Translations under genes and position numbers: made by a program
Assembly: GCF_035917575.1 (NCBI RefSeq)
Contig: NZ_CP109090.1
Span: 3,472,001-3,536,000, forward strand
Direction: 5' to 3'
Source of the DNA: Streptomyces sp. NBC_01788
GTDB taxonomy: Bacteria > Actinomycetota > Actinomycetes > Streptomycetales > Streptomycetaceae
Length of the DNA stretch: 64,000 nt
The notes under the pieces: generated by a model
Databases searched by the model: none
What the model saw: only the letters and a program-made list of their open reading frames with translations
What the model was told of the DNA's origin: nothing
Part shown: one piece after another, positions 33,944 to 42,470 of the stretch
How the letters are laid out: every line of letters starts with the position of its first letter
How positions within the stretch are numbered: position 1 is the first letter of the stretch

Positions 33944-34837
33944 ATGGACTGGCTGGAGCGGATCGCGAAGCTGAGGCAGTGGACCAGGAGTGGGACTCGC
34001 GCTCCGCACAAGCCGCTGCTGCTCCTGTACGCCCTCGGCCGGTTCCAGGAGGATGCCGACGGCGATCTGCAATACACCGCGGTGGAGCAGGACCTGCAGC
34101 GCCTGCTGACCGAGTACGGCCCGCCCAACAAGACGACGCCCGCCTACCCCTTCCATCACCTGGTCAGCGACGGCGTATGGGAAGTGCGCACCGATCGCGG
34201 GCCTGGCAGCCCCGGAAGTGGGGTCCGGGACCTCCGGGAGACAGGCGCCACCGGACGACTCGCGCCGGACTTGAGAGCGGCGCTGCGACGTGAACCGCAA
34301 CTGCTCGGCAGAATCGCAGGATTGCTGCTCGACCTGCACTTCCCACCCTCCCTCCACAGCGAACTGTGCGAAGCCGTCGGCCTGGAACTGGAGTCGGCGG
34401 AGACCGAGCAGCTCTCGACGGCACGCAGGCAGCGGGACCCGCGGATGCGGGAGCTGGTACTGACCGCCTACGAGTACCGGTGCGCCTTCTGCGGTTACGA
34501 CGGCAGGATCGGCGCGGTGCCAGTCGGGCTGGAGGCCGCCCACGTGCGCTGGTGGGCGTTCGGCGGCCCCGATGGCATCGAGAACGGGCTGTGCCTGTGC
34601 TCGCTGCACCACAAGCTCTTCGACAAGGGTGTCCTCGGTGTGGGAGACGGCCACCGCATCCTGGTCTCACAGCGCTTCGTCGGCCACAGCGCAGCCGCCC
34701 GCAGGCACGTCATAGCCCTCGCGGGCCGTCCACTCGTCGGCCCACAGCCCGGCGCGCGCCCTGTTGCTGCCGCTCACCGCGACTGGCACACCCGTCAGGT
34801 CTTCCACGGCGAGCCGCGCCCTGCTACGACTGCCTGA
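33944..34837 (+). CDS. Phosphorothioate-dependent type IV restriction endonuclease (SBD-HNH)
   Basis: A 297-residue protein. The N-terminal half matches the sulfur-binding domain of ScoMcrA/SprMcrA-like enzymes (WTRSGTRAPHKPLLLLYALG, TTPAYPFHHLVSDGVWEVRT). The C-terminal half is an HNH nuclease with zinc cysteines (CAFCGYDGRIGAV, LEAAHVRWWAFGGPDGIENG, LCLCSLHHKLFDKG). Such enzymes cut DNA carrying backbone sulfur made by Dnd systems, so they exclude phosphorothioated DNA. ATG 33944 starts the conserved N-terminus. The SRA domain of the larger ScoMcrA is absent. It is the first gene after att copy 2. Confidence 0.9.
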   Translation: MDWLERIAKLRQWTRSGTRAPHKPLLLLYALGRFQEDADGDLQYTAVEQDLQRLLTEYGPPNKTTPAYPFHHLVSDGVWEVRTDRGPGSPGSGVRDLRETGATGRLAPDLRAALRREPQLLGRIAGLLLDLHFPPSLHSELCEAVGLELESAETEQLSTARRQRDPRMRELVLTAYEYRCAFCGYDGRIGAVPVGLEAAHVRWWAFGGPDGIENGLCLCSLHHKLFDKGVLGVGDGHRILVSQRFVGHSAAARRHVIALAGRPLVGPQPGARPVAAAHRDWHTRQVFHGEPRPATTA

Positions 34838-35006
34838 CCGCTGCAGCCAGCCCTCATGAGACGCCCCCTTCACGGAACGTGCGTTCGATCTGAAAGATGG
34901 GCACGGTCGCGTGCCAGTTCGGTACGTCGCTCGTTAGGCAGCGCAGTCGAAGCGCTGAGTGGGCAAGCGCTGGTGGTCCTTGCCCAACTGCTACGGGAGG
35001 GGACCC

Positions 35007-35225
35007 ATGGGCGATCGCAGCACCATCGAGTGGACTGAGGCGACCTGGAATCCCACCACCGGTTGCCATCGCATCTCCCCCGGGTGCGACAACTGTTACG
35101 CACTGACGTTATCCAGACGCCTCAAGGCGATGGGGTGGCGAAGTACCAAGCCGACGGTGACCCCAGGACATCCGGTCCCGGCTTCGGCCTCACCCTGCAT
35201 CCGGACACGCTGGCCCGCAGGGCGG
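35007..35225 (+). pseudogene. DUF5131 (phage Gp37/Gp68-like) gene fragment
   Basis: ATG 35007 follows GGGAGGGG and encodes [20 protein letters not shown] then [19 protein letters not shown], the three-cysteine start of DUF5131 proteins. A frameshift occurs at about 35135. The expected continuation ([20 protein letters not shown]) is in another frame. The gene then stops at the IS5 fragment near 35240, so at least two thirds is missing. Confidence 0.75.
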
Positions 35226-35250
35226 AGGGCGGCGGCAGGCCGGTGACCGG

Positions 35251-35906
35251 GAATGCCTGGCGGCGATCATCTTCGTGGCCACCTCGGGCTGCACCTGGCG
35301 GCAGCTGCCGCCGGTGTTCGGGCCGGCCTGGCCCACGGTCTACCGGCGCTTTGCCCAGTGGAGCCGGGATCGGGTCTGGGTCAGGCTCCACCGGCTCGTT
35401 CTCGACGAACTCGGAGCCCGCGGTGAGCTGGACTGGTCACGGTGCGCGATCGACTCCGTCAGCGTCCGAGCGTCAAAAGGGGGCCACTGACCGGACCGAA
35501 TCCGACCGATCGCGGCAAGCCGGGATCGAAAATCCACCTGATCACCGACCGGAACGGACTGCCGCTGTCACTGGGGATCTCTGGTGCTAATACCCACGAC
35601 AGCCTTGGCCTGGAGCCGCTGGTGCGCGGTATCCCGCCCATCCGCTCCCGTCGCGGCCCGCGCCGCCGGCGCCCGGCCGAGCTCCACGCCGACAAGGGCT
35701 ACGACTACGACCACCTGCGCCGATGGCTCCGCTCACGCGGCATCCGCCACCGGATCGCCCGCAAGGGCATCGAGTCCTCCAAACAGCTGGGCCGCCACCG
35801 CTGGGTCGTCGAGAGGACGGTTTCCTGGCTCGCCGGCTGCCGACGCCTGCACCGCCGCTACGAACGCAAGGACGAGCACTGCCTCGCCTTCGTCGGTATC
35901 GCAGCA
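35251..35906 (+). pseudogene. IS5-family transposase, truncated at both ends
   Basis: A two-frame DDE transposase. Frame 1 carries ECLAAIIFVATSGCTWRQLP and the first Asp in CAIDSVSVRAS. A slippery AAAAGGGGG near 35475 allows the usual -1 frameshift to GKPGSKIHLITDRNGLPLSL, then the second Asp in ADKGYDYDH and the Glu in RWVVERTVSWLAGC. The N-terminal about 60 residues and the last residues after FVGIAA are missing. Its second frame continues in phase into an MFS remnant. Confidence 0.85.
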
Positions 35907-36878
35907 CGGGTCGGGATGCGGCCGGTGCTGCACACCTCACTTCTCGTCATGCCCGTACTGCTCGCGCTGGTCGGCCTGGTCAGAGGAACCGTTGGGCTCG
36001 TGGTGCTCGTCATGGCCCTCGGCGCCGTGCACGGCGCCATCGACACGGCCATGAACACCCATGCCGTCACGATCGAGCGGCGCCTCGGACGTCCCATCCT
36101 CAACGGCTGTCACGCCGCCTGGAGCACCAGCGCTGTCGTGGCCTCACTCGCCACGGCCGCCTTGGAACGTGCCGGCATTCCGTTCACCCCACACCTCGTC
36201 GCAACCGCCGCCCTGCTCATGGCCGGGAGCCTGCTGCTGGGCCTGCTCCTGGCGGAGACCGGCACGGGGGACCACGCCCGCGCGTCCTCGCCCGCGTCGC
36301 GCCGAAGGGGCCTGCGCGGCGGCTGGGGCCGCCAGGTCGTGACACTCGGCCTGACCGGCACGGCCCTGATGGTCTGCGAAGGCGCCGCCCTTGGCTGGAG
36401 CGCGATCTTCCTGCACGACTCCCGGGGCGCATCACTCGGTCTCGCGGCCACTGCAGTGACCGCGTACACCGGCGCTCAGGCGGTCGGCCGGGTGATCGGC
36501 GACCGCCTGACCCTGCGCCATGGCCCTCAAGTTCTGTTCCGTGCCGGCAGCCTCCTTGCGGCATGCGGTCTGGCGATGGCGCTGCTCTCGCCGAGTCCGG
36601 TCGCGGCCATCGGAGGCTTTGCCGTCGCGGGTGCGGGCGCGTCCGTCCTGATCCCGCTGGCCTACAGCGCAGTCGGTCAGGCGAAGGCGGACACCCCGGA
36701 AGCCGCGACGCTGATCTCCCGGTTCACCACCTTCACCTACGCGGGGACCCTGTTCGGCCCCGCCGTGATCGGCTGGGCCGCTGAGCTCGCGGGCCTCACC
36801 TGGACGCTGACGGCGCTCATTCCCGTGCTGTGCGCTGTCGCATTCCTGAGCCGACTACCCAGCCGCCCACAGCTCTGA
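35907..36878 (+). pseudogene. MFS transporter lacking its N-terminus, fused to the transposase
   Basis: About 323 residues with ten or so hydrophobic segments (LLVMPVLLALVGLVRGTVGL, then DTAMNTHAVTIERRLGRPIL, a motif of FucP-like/AraJ-like permeases). The first helix and the signature loop are absent. Because the transposase frame runs into it without a stop, a single chimeric frame spans 35442-36878. It is unlikely to be functional as a transporter. Confidence 0.75.
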
Positions 36879-36924
36879 GGGATCTGCCCACGATCGGGTG
36901 ACATCTGAACTGGCTTGCCCTGCA

Positions 36925-36976
36925 GCCGACCGCCTGAGCGCCGGTGTACGCCGTCACTGCTGTGGCCGCGAGACCG
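36925..36976 (-). repeat. Inverted copy of an MFS fragment
   Basis: The reverse complement of 36925-36976 matches about 36440-36491 inside the MFS remnant with two mismatches. It encodes GLAATAVTAYTGAQAVG on the minus strand. An isolated, inverted scrap of the same or a sister gene. Confidence 0.8.
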
Positions 36977-37029
36977 TGGGCGGCAGGGCTTCCGGCTTCG
37001 CAGCACATATATGTGAGGGGCTCCTCAAC

Positions 37030-37460
37030 CTACAGTTGCTGCTCCCACGGATTGACCACCAGAGCCCCGGTTCGGGCCATGTGCTTGATGTTGCGGGTGG
37101 CAACCGTCCAGCCGTTGGCCAGGGCGGTGGCAGCGATCAGTGCGTCCGGCGGGTCGATGCTGGTGCCGGCGGCCCTGAGCGTCTTGTGGACGGTGAGATA
37201 GGCGGCCGCTTCCGGTTCGCCGATCGGCGCGATGCGGTCACGGTATTCGTGCCGCACCGCAGCGAGGGCCCGAGCGTAGCGGGCCTGGCGTACAGGATCC
37301 GGAGCAGCGGCTACACCGGCCTCGATCTCGGCCATGGTGATCACGCCCTCAGGAAGCGGTTGGGCCTGGCCGTGGAGCGGAACCAGGCCAGGACACGGGG
37401 ATCGGGCTTCGCACGGGTCGTCAGCTCGGCGACGACATTGGTGTCGAACAGGTAGATCAC
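37030..37460 (-). pseudogene. VapC-like PIN toxin split by a frameshift
   Basis: GTG 37460 opens with IYLFDTNVVAELTTRAKPDP (first active-site Asp) but reaches TGA near 37340. The rest (VITMAEIEAGVAAAPDPVRQ, then SIDPPDALIAATALANGWTV) is in another frame to 37030. A one-base indel around 37338-37356 would restore a PIN domain with all acidic residues. The start overlaps the antitoxin stop (GTGA). Either a real loss of toxin activity or a sequencing error. Confidence 0.75.
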
Positions 37461-37729
37461 TCGGCGTCCGTCTGCTCGTCGTAGGAGCGGGCACCGAACT
37501 CCAGACCCTCGAAGGGCCGGGAGAGCAGGAACTCCTCGAAGCCGTCGTTGCTCAGGGCCACCCAGCGGTGCAGCATCTCTGGCAGTGCCTCGATCTCCGT
37601 GTCGGCTAGCTCTGCGTCGAAGTGCCGACGCTGGTCCTCAGGCAGGGACTCCCGGATGTCGCGAATGGTCCGCAACGGGTGCGACGACGGGGGTGGCGTG
37701 TGAGGCACACCGCTCGGGGCTGTGGTCAT
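37457..37729 (-). CDS. Antitoxin of the frameshifted VapC locus
   Basis: A 90-residue acidic protein (TTAPSGVPHTPPPSSHPLRT, then IRDIRESLPEDQRRHFDAEL) ending FGARSYDEQTDAE. Its stop overlaps the toxin start by four bases. The ATG at 37729 has GGAGGGG at proper spacing. It lacks an obvious AbrB or Phd fold, but the size, charge and coupling fit an antitoxin. It may persist because it still protects against related toxins, which is inference. Confidence 0.65.
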   Translation of the reverse strand: MTTAPSGVPHTPPPSSHPLRTIRDIRESLPEDQRRHFDAELADTEIEALPEMLHRWVALSNDGFEEFLLSRPFEGLEFGARSYDEQTDAE

Positions 37730-37936
37730 CGGCATCCCCTCCACTTGATCAGGCTGCGTACTGCTGCTGGTCCCAGGCTACGGGTTCCCACCTGCCCGCT
37801 CACAGCTTTGGGAACGGGAGCGGAGCATCCGTCCGCCTGCCCGCCGAACCACAGCGGCAGTTCTTACGGGGTTCGCCCGATCGCCCTCGTCCATGAGGCG
37901 ATGAGGCTCCGCATCAGGCACCCACCCCCGGCCCAG

Positions 37937-38065
37937 CAGCCGACCAGAACGGATTCAGCACACATGAGGCCGGGAACAGATGAGAACACATGGGAACCGC
38001 GGAGAAGTGATTTCGCAGGTCAGATGCGCTGCGGGCTACGTTTACGCAGTTCACGGCCTCGCCCA
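37937..38065. repeat. Degenerate remnant of the att arm
   Basis: The sequence from AACGGATTCAGCACACATGA onward aligns with the last third of the 346-bp att arm (equivalent to 33615-33735), with many substitutions. No core follows. It also holds one CATGGGAAC motif. It suggests an older att end that lost its core. Confidence 0.65.
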
Positions 38066-38435
38066 CCCAGGATTTCCGGAAGAGGTCAGTAGAGCCCACC
38101 GCTGGACCCGCGACATCCTGCGGGGATCGCCGTTAGCGGAGGACGCCGAGCTGAGCGCGAACGCGATCCTCCACACGGCCAGCGGTCAGGCATCCGGCAG
38201 CTTCCATCTGGCCTTGGCGGTCTCCGCGCAGGTGATCGCGCTCTCGGTCACGGACGACGGAGGCACGGGCACGGCCCCCAAGGTCGAGCACCAGAGCCAG
38301 GACGCCGAACACGGCCGCGGTCTGGGAATGGTCAGCGCCATCGCCCACAGGATCGTGGTCCACGACAGCGACGGCGGCCACACGGTCACCGCGGAACTCT
38401 GGCTCAGCCTTCGTGGGGCACTTTCGGGCGGGTGA
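37980..38435 (+). CDS. RsbW-like anti-sigma factor ATPase
   Basis: A frame of 151 residues whose last 125 form a HATPase_c_2 domain: PEEVSRAHRWTRDILRG, the N-box DAELSANAILHTASGQ, the G1 box VTDDGGTGTAP, and the G2 box HGRGLGMVSAIAHRI. It could phosphorylate a STAS partner or bind a sigma factor. The first 20 codons lie within the decayed att arm, so the original 5' end may be replaced. Overlaps the 3' end of the convergent vapC by 32 bases. Confidence 0.75.
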   Translation: MRTHGNRGEVISQVRCAAGYVYAVHGLAHPGFPEEVSRAHRWTRDILRGSPLAEDAELSANAILHTASGQASGSFHLALAVSAQVIALSVTDDGGTGTAPKVEHQSQDAEHGRGLGMVSAIAHRIVVHDSDGGHTVTAELWLSLRGALSGG

Positions 38436-38871
38436 CCGGTACGACGGTGAGGAGGTCGTCCAACCCTTTGAAGTCGTCGGGGTTGGTGGTGAAGAGAGGG
38501 AGGTCCTCGGCCACGGCGATGGCGGCGATCATCAGGTCGGCCATCCGGCGGCGCGGCTTACGGCCCGCACTGATCACCGCGGCACAGATGCGACCGTAGA
38601 TGCGGGCTGCCTCGGCGTCGAAGGGGATGGGGTCGAACTCGTTCTCGGCGCGTTGCAGAACGTCGAGCCTGCGGGCGCGTTCGGCGTGTTCGTCGTAGCC
38701 GCTCTGTTCGTCGTTGCGACGGACCTCGTGCGGACCGGCGGACAACTCGGCCAGGGTGATGGCGGTGATCGCCATTTCGTCCGGCAGTTCCTCGGGGGCC
38801 ACCCACCGGCGCAGAATCATGATGTTGGTGTCGAGGAGTCCCTGCTCGTACGTCGAGCGGTCAGCGGGCAT
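38404..38871 (-). CDS. VapC-like PIN-domain toxin
   Basis: A 155-residue PIN RNase. Active-site acids are in GLLDTNIMILRRW (Asp), ITLAELSAGPHE (Glu), and RRRMADLMIAAIAV and TTNPDDFKGL (Asp). The ATG at 38871 lies inside the 3' end of the upstream antitoxin gene (overlap of 11 bases), typical of coupled TA genes. Such toxins cleave specific tRNA or rRNA sites until neutralised. Distinct in sequence from the broken toxin at 37030. Confidence 0.88.
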   Translation of the reverse strand: MPADRSTYEQGLLDTNIMILRRWVAPEELPDEMAITAITLAELSAGPHEVRRNDEQSGYDEHAERARRLDVLQRAENEFDPIPFDAEAARIYGRICAAVISAGRKPRRRMADLMIAAIAVAEDLPLFTTNPDDFKGLDDLLTVVPVTRPKVPHEG

Positions 38872-39130
38872 AGGGATCGTCCAGGTAGATGTCGGCCGTG
38901 GTGTCCTGGTCGGCGCGGAATGTGTCGAGGTCGATGTCGGGGGCGGTCCTGGACATCGCGGCGAACTCCTGGCGGGAGACGAACCGACGGCGGCGTCGCA
39001 GAGGGACGAGCTGACCGATCGGGTGTCCGTCACGGGTGACGGTGAACGACTGGCCGCCCTGTATGGCGTCCATGATCTCTCGGGACCGGTTGCGCAGATC
39101 CCGCTGGGTGATTTCGGGCTGAACGCTCAT
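38861..39130 (-). CDS. Phd/YefM-type antitoxin
   Basis: An 89-residue antitoxin. The N-terminal DNA-binding part reads EITQRDLRNRSREIMDAIQG and FTVTRDGHPIGQLVPLRRRR. The acidic C-terminus (DIDLDTFRADQDTTADIYLD) wraps the toxin. ATG 39130 was chosen over one three codons upstream. Two overlapping palindromes directly upstream are its probable operator, giving conditional cooperative autoregulation with VapC. Confidence 0.88.
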   Translation of the reverse strand: MSVQPEITQRDLRNRSREIMDAIQGGQSFTVTRDGHPIGQLVPLRRRRRFVSRQEFAAMSRTAPDIDLDTFRADQDTTADIYLDDPYAR

Positions 39131-39140
39131 ACCAACCACC

Positions 39141-39166
39141 GTAGCACCCGGTGCTACTGGGTAGCA
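39141..39166 (-). promoter_or_regulatory. Overlapping vapB operator palindromes
   Basis: GTAGCACC-C-GGTGCTAC (39141-39157) is a perfect 17-base palindrome and overlaps TGCTACTGGGTAGCA (39152-39166). They lie 11 bases upstream of the antitoxin ATG. The second palindrome also survives at 33398-33412 without its genes. Confidence 0.75.
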
Positions 39167-39497
39167 CTCACGTCGAAGACCTGCGCTGAAAGCCTTCGGC
39201 CGCGAACGCAGCGAGCGACCAGGGCGGACCGGCGGTCGTCATGGGCAGCCTGAAGCTCTCCGGCAAGCGTGCACTGCATCGGCGCGGCCCAGACCGTGAC
39301 ACGAGTGGCAGGACTTCTCACGTCTGCGGCACAGGGCGGGTGGGTGGCCGTCTCGCGGGCAGCCCCCGCCGGAACGGATTCGGCACACATGAGGACGGGA
39401 AACCCCGCGAACAAGCGAGAACCACGGAGGGGCATCTGACCAGGTCAGCCGTCCTGCGGTCGACGTTTGTACAGGTCACGGACCTGACGAGGGAAAA
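39152..39497. repeat. att-arm repeat, copy 2 (left of att 3)
   Basis: 346 bases paired with 33398-33743. It is equal in length and differs mainly in the first 120 bases. Confidence 0.9.
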
Positions 39498-39541
39498 CTC
39501 CTAAAGCGGGTGTCGCAGGTTCGAATCCTGCCGGGGGCACA
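39498..39541 (+). repeat. att copy 3
   Basis: The identical 44-bp tRNA-Arg core. The right flank (ACGCGATACCGCTCTGACC) is unlike the other copies. Confidence 0.95.
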
Positions 39542-39580
39542 ACGCGATACCGCTCTGACCTGCATCGGAGCATCAGAAAA

Positions 39581-39607
39581 GCCCCTCGGAAGTGATCTCC
39601 GAGGGGC
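39581..39607. terminator. Bidirectional terminator after att 3
   Basis: GCCCCTCGGA (39581-39590) pairs with TCCGAGGGGC (39598-39607), flanked by AAAA and TTTT. Just beyond are two CATGGGAACG repeats (39619-39638). Confidence 0.85.
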
Positions 39608-39699
39608 CTTTTGACCCTTCATGGGAACGCATGGGAACGCGCCGTCAGGCAGCGTCCTCCGTAGGAACGCCGGGCGTCTCCTCCGGTTCCTGGGCGGCA

Positions 39700-40233
39700 C
39701 ACGTCACCACACGCATCCAGCACCCCGGCGTTCCGCAGATCTACGACGCCGCACTCGACAAGTCGTACGAGCGGCTGTACCTGGTGATGGAACTCGCCGA
39801 CGGGATCCCATTCGGCGACTACGTCGCCCCCGACCAAGCCGCTGCCGGTGTCCTGGGCGGCCGGGGTGACAGCGCAGGTGTGCACGGTGCTGTCCGGTGC
39901 GCACGCCGTCCCGGTCGTCCACCGGGGCTTCCAGCCCGCCAACACCTGGGCCAGGTGACGGTCACCCTGCAGGGGTTCGAGGCCTTCCTCCGCCAGGTGC
40001 GGGCCGTGGACAGCGACGCCTGCGACGAGGCGATAGAACTGCGGCGCGCCATCGGATTCCTGGAACTGTCCGAGGGACGACTCGTCGAGGCCCGGCGGAT
40101 GCTCCAGTCGCTCCACGCCGACATGTGCGTGGTCTGCGGCCCCGACGACGAGGACACCGTGGAAATCGCCGATGCCCTGGCGTGGATCCGTCTCACCCTG
40201 GACGGTGCACACCGGGAAACACCGGAGACCTGA
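39700..40233 (+). pseudogene. Serine/threonine protein kinase remnant
   Basis: Frame 39592-40233 contains kinase N-lobe text (IQHPGVPQIYDAALDKSYER, LYLVMELADGIPFGDY). After a frameshift near 39840 the C-lobe catalytic loop appears in another frame as VVHRGFQPANTW, where a working kinase has HRDxKPxN, so the catalytic Asp is Gly. A TPR-like tail follows (AIELRRAIGFLELSEGRLVE). Most of the C-lobe is gone. Confidence 0.75.
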
Positions 40234-40580
40234 CCGAGTAGCTTGCTGCCCGACCGCGACCTACCGCGAGATCGCCGGATGATGCGGCCACGAACTCACC
40301 TCCAGCATTCGACCGAGCCATCGCTGTCAATGAGGATGCGACGCCGTGGCGCTGCGGTGGTTCTGACTCGTCCACTGACTGACGTCTCGCCTGACCTCGT
40401 GCGCCCCAACGAGCCTCCCCGGCCGAGACCACCCTGCCGGCGGTCGGGATGGTCTTCGGATCGCAAGCTATTGCCCCAAACTTCGAGCCCTCACCCATGA
40501 CGGGGATCGTGCCGCCCGAGGTGCCCTGAGGCGGCCGCTCGTGTAAGCAGGAACTCCTGGCCCCGGGCGAGGAGGCGGGC
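40234..40580. other. 347 bases without a recognisable gene
   Basis: Between the kinase remnant and the exporter. No motif seen except the exporter RBS at its end. Confidence 0.35.
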
Positions 40581-41816
40581 GTGGAGCAGCGATCGGTAGC
40601 AGGTCTCGACGATCTCACGGCGTTCCTGGCCCGGCTCACCGGCCTGTTGCTGCGCTCGTCCGGCGAGGGCGCCCACCTCATCGAGCGAGCCGTGGTCGGC
40701 AGCGCCCGTGCCTTCGGCGGCGTCGCGTCCCTGCTGCTGGTGCCGGAGGCGGCGGCGCTCACGGTCACCGCCGCGGACGGCGGTACCCGCACCGTCATCG
40801 TGCACGGCTTCCCGGAGGTCTTTCGCCTCGACCAGGTCGCCGCGCTCAAGCCGTTCCTCGCCGAAGTGCGGGCAGGCCGGACCGGAATCGCGGAGGCCGA
40901 TCGCGGGCTGATGGAGATCGAGGCGGCGCCGCCACCGTACCCGTGGTGGCTGAAGTTCCTCGGCATCGTGCTGTTCGCGCTGGGTTTCGCACCGTTGATG
41001 CAGCCCACCTGGTACGAGATCGCCACCACGACCGTGCTCGGTGCGCTCGCCGCGGCTCTCGCGGTCACCGCCGACCGTGTGCCCCGGCTGCACCGGTTCC
41101 TTCCGCTGACGGTGTCGACGGCGGTCTCCGTCGTCACGATCGAGCTGTTCGCCGGCAATCCTGCACACGGCGGTCCCGTCCTGCTGATGCTCCCGGCGCT
41201 GTTCTATTTCATTCCCGGCGACTATCTGAGCGCGGCGACCGCCGAGCTGGCCGCCGGCCTGATCACCACCGGTGCGATACGGCTCATCTACTCCGTCTTC
41301 CTGCTGGTCCAGCTGTACGTCGGCGTCCTGCTCGGCGTCCTTTTCGCCGGCGCCTCCCCCCACGCCCTCTTTGACGTCGCCGCCCACTCCGACCTGCCCC
41401 GGTGGGCGCTGTTTTTGGCCTGGATCGTCTTCACAGCGGGCACCCTGCTCGCCTTCGCGATCCCCTTACGCTTCTTCTGGCCGCTGCTCCTGCTCGTCTA
41501 CGTCACCGTCGGCGTGCAGTCGGCACTCACAAAGCTCGCCGGGGAGACGGGCAGCACCTTCGTCGCCGCGGTCGTCCTTGCCGCCACGGCCACGCTGATC
41601 GCGCGCGGGCCGCGCCGCCCACCCCGGCTGATCCTGATCCTGCCCGGCTTCTTCACGCTCACCGTCGGCTCGCTCGGCATGCGCGGTCTGACCACTTTGG
41701 TCGGCGGCTACGTCGAGGGTTTCCAGGACCTGCTGAAGCTGGTCACGATCGTCACCGCCCTCGCCATCGGCCTCGTGGTCGGCGAAGCACTCACGCAGGG
41801 GCACAGCGAAACCTGA
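40581..41816 (+). CDS. ThrE-type threonine/serine exporter
   Basis: A 411-residue membrane protein. The N-terminal soluble domain (about residues 1-125; LLLRSSGEGAHLIERAVVGS) matches the ThrE_1 domain. Ten or so membrane segments follow, with the ThrE pattern AATTTVLGALAAALAVTADR and the FFTLTVGSLGMRGL region near the end. GTG 40581 follows GAGGAGG. It would export small hydroxy amino acids using the proton gradient. It lies alone among remnants in segment C. Confidence 0.8.
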   Translation: MEQRSVAGLDDLTAFLARLTGLLLRSSGEGAHLIERAVVGSARAFGGVASLLLVPEAAALTVTAADGGTRTVIVHGFPEVFRLDQVAALKPFLAEVRAGRTGIAEADRGLMEIEAAPPPYPWWLKFLGIVLFALGFAPLMQPTWYEIATTTVLGALAAALAVTADRVPRLHRFLPLTVSTAVSVVTIELFAGNPAHGGPVLLMLPALFYFIPGDYLSAATAELAAGLITTGAIRLIYSVFLLVQLYVGVLLGVLFAGASPHALFDVAAHSDLPRWALFLAWIVFTAGTLLAFAIPLRFFWPLLLLVYVTVGVQSALTKLAGETGSTFVAAVVLAATATLIARGPRRPPRLILILPGFFTLTVGSLGMRGLTTLVGGYVEGFQDLLKLVTIVTALAIGLVVGEALTQGHSET

Positions 41817-41829
41817 GCGAGGCGGCACC

Positions 41830-42189
41830 ATGACCCGCGCACCGGCAGCCCTCACCAAGCAGGACTACGCGGCCCACATCAGGCGGGCCGCCCGCAGCGC
41901 GGCCGACGCCGGTCTCACCTTCCTCAACATCAAGCGCACGCAACGAGTGTCCCTGACGGTCCGGCTGGAAGCTACTCGGCCGCACGACGCCCGACAGCTG
42001 ACCACAACCGGATCGAGCATGGGCGCAGCCCGGCCACCCTGTGCGGTAAGGCACCGGACAGCTACACTGCGGGGCTTTCAGCTGCGCGACTGGATCACCT
42101 CGCTCCGCGGCCTCCACCCCGCCATAGGATCACGGCATCTCACTGCGCGGCCTGCGAGCCGCCGTCGATGGGGATGGTCTGTCCAGTGA
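41830..42189 (+). CDS. Possible small gene, 5' part only
   Basis: The frame starts 13 bases after the exporter stop. The first 40 codons (MTRAPAALTKQDYAAHIRRA onward) have the expected codon bias. Beyond about 41955 the bias is lost. It is probably a gene start joined to unrelated DNA. Confidence 0.25.
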   Translation: MTRAPAALTKQDYAAHIRRAARSAADAGLTFLNIKRTQRVSLTVRLEATRPHDARQLTTTGSSMGAARPPCAVRHRTATLRGFQLRDWITSLRGLHPAIGSRHLTARPASRRRWGWSVQ

Positions 42190-42470
42190 TGGACTTGGCG
42201 CTGTCTGAGGCGAGGAAGAGGGCCAGTGCGGCGATGTCGTCGGGGTCGGTGAAGCGTTTGAAGGACTGGATGCTCAGGGCGTCGGCGGTGACGTCCGGCA
42301 GGCTGCGGCCACTGGCATCGGCCCGACCCTGCAGGACCCGCTGGATGCGCTCGCCGGCGACGGCGCCGGGGGCGATCGCGTTGACGCGGACGCCGACGTC
42401 GCCGAGTTCGACGGCGAGGGTCTCGGTGAGGCCGATCAATCCTCGCTTGGTGGTCGCATAGGGGCTGCGG
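42140..42470 (-). pseudogene. 3' half of a short-chain dehydrogenase (SDR) gene
   Basis: It encodes SPYATTKRGLIGLTETLAVE (active-site YxxxK), VGVRVNAIAPGAVAGERIQR, DPDDIAALALFLASDSAKSI and the usual end GQTIPIDGGSQAAQ. The Rossmann N-terminus with the cofactor motif is missing; the frame runs upstream into an antiporter fragment on the opposite strand. Confidence 0.85.

Noticed and set aside
33398..39541. A CRISPR array or IS pair as explanation of the repeats at 33.4 and 39.2 kb
   Set aside because: There are only two long copies with no spacers and no transposase inside them; they abut the tRNA-derived core, so they are att arms.
41466..41858. Minus-strand frame at the 3' end of the ThrE exporter
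   Set aside because: Antisense shadow rich in Asp/Glu/Gly; the plus strand is a clear membrane protein.
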